From assembly GCA_963593765.1 (NCBI GenBank), contig CAVBBU010000033.1, forward strand, positions 1 through 18,601: a DNA stretch of 18,601 bases. The letters are read 5' to 3'. The position numbers and the translations under genes are program-made. The notes beneath the pieces are model-generated. The model was not told where the DNA came from, did not search any database, and saw only the letters and a program-made list of their open reading frames with translations. Of this stretch, positions 15,201 to 18,601 are shown piece after piece. The stretch comes from CAVBBU01 sp963593765 (GTDB lineage: Bacteria; Bacillota; Clostridia; Lachnospirales; Lachnospiraceae). The first letter of the stretch is position 1; each line of letters starts with the position of its first letter.

Positions 15201-18200
15201 TTTTATCTCAAAAGGAATACCCTCTCCTGCTCCAAGGGCTTCAATGCTTACCTTAATTCCGGTTATGCTAGCATCATCAGGCTTTTCTGTACTCCAGCCT
15301 GCCGCCTTCATGCTAGAAAATCCACCAAGTCCAGGATTTGGTTTCTGTGTATAATATACTGTATATTTTTTACCTGCCGTCTCTAGCTTAGAGGTATCTA
15401 TAGACTTAAACACTAAGCCAAATTCAGATGCATCTGATAGCGTAGCTTCCTCTCTAGCTGGTTTATAAAGATTAGACTCACCCTTTTTAGGAACAGGAAC
15501 ATATACGTCAAATGTCTTTACATCACTTGCTGCATTACCTGCAACATATATCAAATTACCAAATATTCCCTTGCTTTGATCTAAACCAGTATAATCTCTA
15601 GCCTTTACATATTCCTCGCCTATTCCACCAGTTGCACTTTCTGTAACATAAGGAACAATTCCACTTATCTCACGGTCTACAACACTTAGAGAATTGCCAT
15701 CAGCAGTCCTAAGATTCGTATATAACATTTCTGGTGTGCCATCATTATCAAAATCTCTTGTAGCAGATATCTTATTTCCTCTATAATCCTTTATATCTGG
15801 TGCCCCATTTGTGCAGGCATCATCATCCAGCTCAATGTCAGCTATAGAATTACCGCTACCTCCATCTCTTCCAGAATCATGAGGAATATCTGTCCACATC
15901 TCTAATATAGGGTTAAAATTATTAAGAGGTGCACTTATACTAGCTAACAAAGGAATAGTATACTCTCCATATATATATCCATCACAAGCAGAGCTTCCAT
16001 TAATTGCTTTTTTGCTTATTAACTCTGGAAGCTTACTCTCAGCAACATCTCCTAAATCTATAACAAGATATCCATATTCAGTACTTCCTGAATATCCGTC
16101 ACCCTCGCCTGCCGGATAAAAAGCTGCTCCTGCACCATCCTCAAGTCCTTCGATACCTGCTATGTCTACTGTAAAGTTTTTATCAATAGCATAATAGAAT
16201 ACAGGTCTAAGCTTCATAGATACCGCAGCAGATGTTCCCTCAGGCAAAAGTATGGTTGGGCTAAGAGTTACATTTCTAGTTCTTCCCTTATTTACGCTGG
16301 AATTACTATATTCTACCCTATTATTTGATGTATCTTCCTTTGAAAGTACTGTTTCTGTATATTTAGCAGTATATCTAGCCTTTGATATATAAGCTGAGCT
16401 ACCTGTAACAACCTGTGTTGCCTGTTTTTCAAAAATATCCTCGTATGTTAGCTTACATACAACATCAAACTTATCATATACTCTATCATCCTGTTTATTA
16501 TTCTGATATCCTATCGGCTTGTTTGAGTATGGATACCTGTTTGGCAAAACACCTGATGAATCTGCCCTAAATAATGTAATCTGAGGAAGCCCCGGCTGCA
16601 TAGCACCCTCAGCCTTATAATATGATAATGTAGACCATATATAATCCTCATTGCTGGTTTTTACTTTAATACCGGTAAGATATGTTCCCTCCGAAAGCTC
16701 AAGAGGAATCAGCTTAAATGCACTGCTAGTAGAATCATTCCAAAACAGCTGATTATTATACGTATGTGTTTTTCCATCACTGGTTGTATATTCTATGTCA
16801 AGCTGATATCCGCTGTACTTAATAGGAAGATATACGCCAACTGCTGTAGTAATAGATAACAGCTGCTTATCTGTACCAGTAAAATCATATTCTACATTAT
16901 CATAGTCCATATATATATTACTATTACTCTCGCTTATATTATCTGCCTTTATTCCAGCAAGAACACATAAGCTGTCTATAGTATCTGTTACAACAGTTCC
17001 GCTTTTTTCCTGTGATATATACTTAGCATTTATAAAGTGACTATACTCATTAACACTTATATTATCCTTCTTACCATATACTATGCGTGATACGCTCTGT
17101 TCCTTCTTGCTGCTAGGTCCATGGCTTCCGGTATTGCTATCTGTATATGTACCATCTATAGCATTAACCCAGTCACTAAGCCTGCAATACAACTCACTGC
17201 TATAATTATTATCCGCATATGCAGCTTCATCTGTACCATCTATACCAACCACGCCTTCATAATTCAAATAATTAGGCTTTATTTGATTAGCATAAAAATA
17301 CATAACACGTAGCTTGCCATTTTCATCAGTAACATTCCATGAATTTACATAGTCCTGACTAAGCACAAGTGCCGTTGCATATTTTATACCTAGCTTCTCA
17401 TAAAGTGCTGGAAGATTATACAGCTTATCATCTGTATCAAATGCCGTGCTCTCTGCTCTGTATGCATGTATCGGTCTATTGACCTCATCATTCCATTTTG
17501 CCTTTAGCTTTTCCTTGCCCTCATAAAATGATTGCTTATACTCATCTACTGCATCTATAATAAATGCCTTTGATGGTGTAGCTGCACTATCTCTTACATC
17601 TATAGCCTTTCCATCTGGATCTACTACATACATAAGTCTTTGATTTTTAGCTGAGACTCTGTCTGTTATAGTCACGCCATCACCCGATATCACAACCACC
17701 GGCGGATCATTTGTATCATAAGCCATGGTATTTGAGTATTTTTTAATAATATATTTACCCAATACACCATTTTCTTTTTCAGCCTTATTTACCTGTAAGC
17801 TCAGTCCTGCATCAGCCTTGATTAATTCCAGATTATCATTAACATGAAGTGTTTTTACAGACTGAGTTGTTGTACACCAAATATGATCTTCGGTCCTAAG
17901 CGTTGAAACTATATCTACATTTGTTTTATCTGGTATATCAGTTTTTGAGCCATCAATTTTTAGATGCTGTGCCCTAAGTATGACATTACCAACAAAATAT
18001 CTAACACTATTACCTCTTAAATCACCGCCTGCAATTTTATCCTTTACAATCTCCACCTTAGATACATATTCAGTCGAAGACAATCTATTTTTACCATCCC
18101 ACGAATTAATTCCTCTACCTACTATAGTTTCATTATCAGCCTTGGTATATTCGTAGGTCTCGCTGGAATTTTTCATTCCTAGTATAGTTTCTATTCTCTG

Positions 18201-18601
18201 TGCACTCGAACCCGATGCATCATTTATATATATTTTAACTGTGAATCCATATTCACTATCTGTCTTTAGTCCTGTAAAGGAGATTGGTGTCAATGCTTCA
18301 TCGAAGCCTGTAGCTCCCTTATATTCTATAGTAAAGCTATAGTTATCATAGATCTTCCAATCTATATCTCCAGAGGTATCAGTTACTCCCAAATCAAGAT
18401 ATGCGGTATCATTATAGTTATTGCCTCCACTCACCTGAGAAATCTCTGTAAGCTGGTCAATGGTATTAATTGATATATCTTCATTGTCCTCGGTTCCATT
18501 AACTATCTGAAGCTTTAGCCTTTCTCCATCGTAGCTAGTATATCCATCACCTGAATTATTCTTTGCTTTTACAGATGTATTATCTGCAGATTCAAATATC
18601 A
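12228..18601 (-). CDS. Giant cell-surface protein with InlB-type repeats, 5' end outside the window
   Basis: The reading frame is open to the window edge, so at least 2,123 residues are seen and the signal peptide is not. A GTG at 18434 could look like a start, but codons upstream continue unbroken (SINTIDQLTEISQ precedes it) and it has no good ribosome site. From N to C: about 1,180 residues I do not recognise (15060-18601), with FDNDGTPE near 15750; an SdrD-B-like domain (about 14780-15056, ITGLVWDETG to EITMPDGYKLVKK); a BIG2-like Ig domain (about 14370-14660); six InlB/List_Bact-type repeats (12886-14375); a further domain (about 12500-12885); a Gly/Ser linker (12459-12503); an acidic Asp/Glu/Gln segment; LPKLG (12318-12332); one membrane helix; and the basic tail KHHKKRN. 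Probably an adhesin or matrix protein anchored in membrane or wall. It is followed by the transporter operon on the same strand. Confidence 0.85.
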   Translation of the reverse strand, partial: IFESADNTSVKAKNNSGDGYTSYDGERLKLQIVNGTEDNEDISINTIDQLTEISQVSGGNNYNDTAYLDLGVTDTSGDIDWKIYDNYSFTIEYKGATGFDEALTPISFTGLKTDSEYGFTVKIYINDASGSSAQRIETILGMKNSSETYEYTKADNETIVGRGINSWDGKNRLSSTEYVSKVEIVKDKIAGGDLRGNSVRYFVGNVILRAQHLKIDGSKTDIPDKTNVDIVSTLRTEDHIWCTTTQSVKTLHVNDNLELIKADAGLSLQVNKAEKENGVLGKYIIKKYSNTMAYDTNDPPVVVISGDGVTITDRVSAKNQRLMYVVDPDGKAIDVRDSAATPSKAFIIDAVDEYKQSFYEGKEKLKAKWNDEVNRPIHAYRAESTAFDTDDKLYNLPALYEKLGIKYATALVLSQDYVNSWNVTDENGKLRVMYFYANQIKPNYLNYEGVVGIDGTDEAAYADNNYSSELYCRLSDWVNAIDGTYTDSNTGSHGPSSKKEQSVSRIVYGKKDNISVNEYSHFINAKYISQEKSGTVVTDTIDSLCVLAGIKADNISESNSNIYMDYDNVEYDFTGTDKQLLSITTAVGVYLPIKYSGYQLDIEYTTSDGKTHTYNNQLFWNDSTSSAFKLIPLELSEGTYLTGIKVKTSNEDYIWSTLSYYKAEGAMQPGLPQITLFRADSSGVLPNRYPYSNKPIGYQNNKQDDRVYDKFDVVCKLTYEDIFEKQATQVVTGSSAYISKARYTAKYTETVLSKEDTSNNRVEYSNSSVNKGRTRNVTLSPTILLPEGTSAAVSMKLRPVFYYAIDKNFTVDIAGIEGLEDGAGAAFYPAGEGDGYSGSTEYGYLVIDLGDVAESKLPELISKKAINGSSACDGYIYGEYTIPLLASISAPLNNFNPILEMWTDIPHDSGRDGGSGNSIADIELDDDACTNGAPDIKDYRGNKISATRDFDNDGTPEMLYTNLRTADGNSLSVVDREISGIVPYVTESATGGIGEEYVKARDYTGLDQSKGIFGNLIYVAGNAASDVKTFDVYVPVPKKGESNLYKPAREEATLSDASEFGLVFKSIDTSKLETAGKKYTVYYTQKPNPGLGGFSSMKAAGWSTEKPDDASITGIKVSIEALGAGEGIPFEIKYALDGNKATVGKQIAYQTFYCNYLVNNESYYGNDGYSHPVLEKYVLEDMSITGLVWDETGELPNSIYDISDDKPYKNATIKLLREDGKTQIKQTNASDLSNNSKYKTAEDGTYTLYAPCDGNYIVEITMPDGYKLVKKLADTDTSLSSRANKDTGKTDELPLWPNCAQGRYTLADINFGIYKMASLSITPDDFKVHVTDVATASVAESGYSISLGTDHTISWSVASNSDAVRIKANDDNTADITGLKAGIAVIKASCTDLYDNEISCTNDVIVYARVLYDTTTNKGSGDVKDSGMYYPSSTPSTAVYKVKSSDGVNAPDGLTFVGWSTKSTSTNADFDRAPESEWSIGNDVTGDIVLYAIYYDTNEYTITYKDGKDGIIWADETITVNYGQNTPTTSRDMGIYTDNTATQWSFTGWTPSLEATVTGNATYTANWENIGKDKNVYTVIYTKGLHGAFDDDIYGGLKAGSQVPDYAGAKDTQGVNAGNPKAEAGWIFNGWKPEARAVVNGDITYTAQWKATDDNTDVYRAIFDPGEQGTFEKQIYELLDGEGVSFEGAPTGNAGYRFVGWDSDGDSKVDNELNASITISGSDVTWTAIWEPTDPSNTYHTVTYVRGDKGSFITEYYVVKSGDPTPAFIGSLTSVDDAKYYFRGWSKDGAATISTIAATVTEDAVYTAAWGQYRSVYYSLSFDGDGSEQDKELSETVLDIARGARIKDGDITVDPAFPSDPTKAGYTFKGWKIDSANDPEGIIVSGNYLKDSDIMPECDVKLKADWEKIDQPVKIIASDFAYNIYKDKTKKTKSDDITAAKAIELAKATIIDDEINIAANSIASLGRSNALVTKLTASDNIIVDSAQLNAINSAKNSGNKGEYTLTFYTEDYDEALEAGDKAAITVTLYEEKSSGGSSSGGGGGDGGTGKHAIKTDESDNEQPTADDQQDGEDKQNTDNKKFTDIILDKLPKLGWQDFDITWPLLILFIAIIYILFKHHKKRN
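12886..14375 (-). repeat. Six tandem InlB/List_Bact-type protein repeats
   Basis: The encoded protein holds six diverged repeats of about 70-90 residues at roughly 14120-14375, 13897-14102, 13650-13875, 13408-13626, 13168-13390 and 12886-13153. Each opens with an alternating beta strand (YTITYKDG, YTVIYTKG, YRAIFDPG, YHTVTYVRG, YYSLSFDGDG), has F-x-GW in the middle (FVGWS, FTGWT, FNGWK, FVGWD, FRGWS, FKGWK) and closes with a Y-x-A-x-W type strand (YTANW, YTAQW, WTAIW, YTAAW, LKADW). This is the beta-grasp B-repeat pattern of internalin B and many Clostridia surface proteins. Copies differ in length and sequence, so they are old rather than recently duplicated. Confidence 0.8.

Noticed and set aside
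18432..18434. GTG as start codon of the giant protein
   Set aside because: The frame continues without a stop to the window edge, the upstream codons read as ordinary protein of the same type, and there is no signal peptide after the GTG.

Overview
The window looks like chromosomal DNA of a low-GC, Gram-positive anaerobe of the class Clostridia, most likely the Lachnospiraceae. This rests on the family resemblance of the FtsH, CTP synthase and LeuC/LeuD proteins, strong AGGAGG-type ribosome binding sites, a nupNOPQ-type nucleoside transporter operon, and a giant surface protein with InlB-type repeats. Ile codons are strikingly biased to ATA, even in the housekeeping genes. I could not run any search, so the taxonomy is inference.

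Left part (1-3820): ftsH (membrane AAA+ zinc protease, minus strand) and pyrG (CTP synthase, plus strand) diverge from a 164-bp intergenic region. A good sigma-A-type promoter can be read for each, and a 12-bp palindrome sits between and over the -35 boxes. pyrG ends in a textbook terminator.

Middle part (3834-6877): leuC and leuD (isopropylmalate isomerase, minus strand) lie divergent from a LysR-type regulator. The 110 bp between them hold two separate dyads that are good candidates for the regulator's binding sites. Hairpins close both ends of this module.

Nucleoside transporter operon (6904-12211, minus strand): in transcription order, a BMP-family lipoprotein (nupN-like), a double-domain ABC ATPase (nupO-like), two permeases (nupP- and nupQ-like) and a small VOC/glyoxalase-fold protein. 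Genes overlap or are separated by at most about 32 bp. The ATPase gene carries a 10-N assembly gap; reading frames on both sides show that the missing piece is a whole number of codons, by homology about six, so the gene is probably intact. A promoter overlapping an inverted repeat precedes nupN.

Right part (12228-18601, minus strand): one giant cell-surface protein gene, open to the window edge, so its N-terminus and signal peptide are outside. It has at least 2,123 residues: a long unrecognised region, an SdrD-B-like domain, a BIG2-like domain, six InlB/List_Bact-type repeats, a Gly/Ser linker, an acidic segment, and a C-terminal membrane anchor preceded by LPKLG in place of a canonical LPxTG. 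No clear terminator separates it from the transporter operon downstream.

No RNA genes, insertion sequences, CRISPR arrays or prophage genes were seen. The most interesting material is the giant protein, the non-canonical BMP protein with its operon-linked VOC protein, and the leuC/LysR control region.
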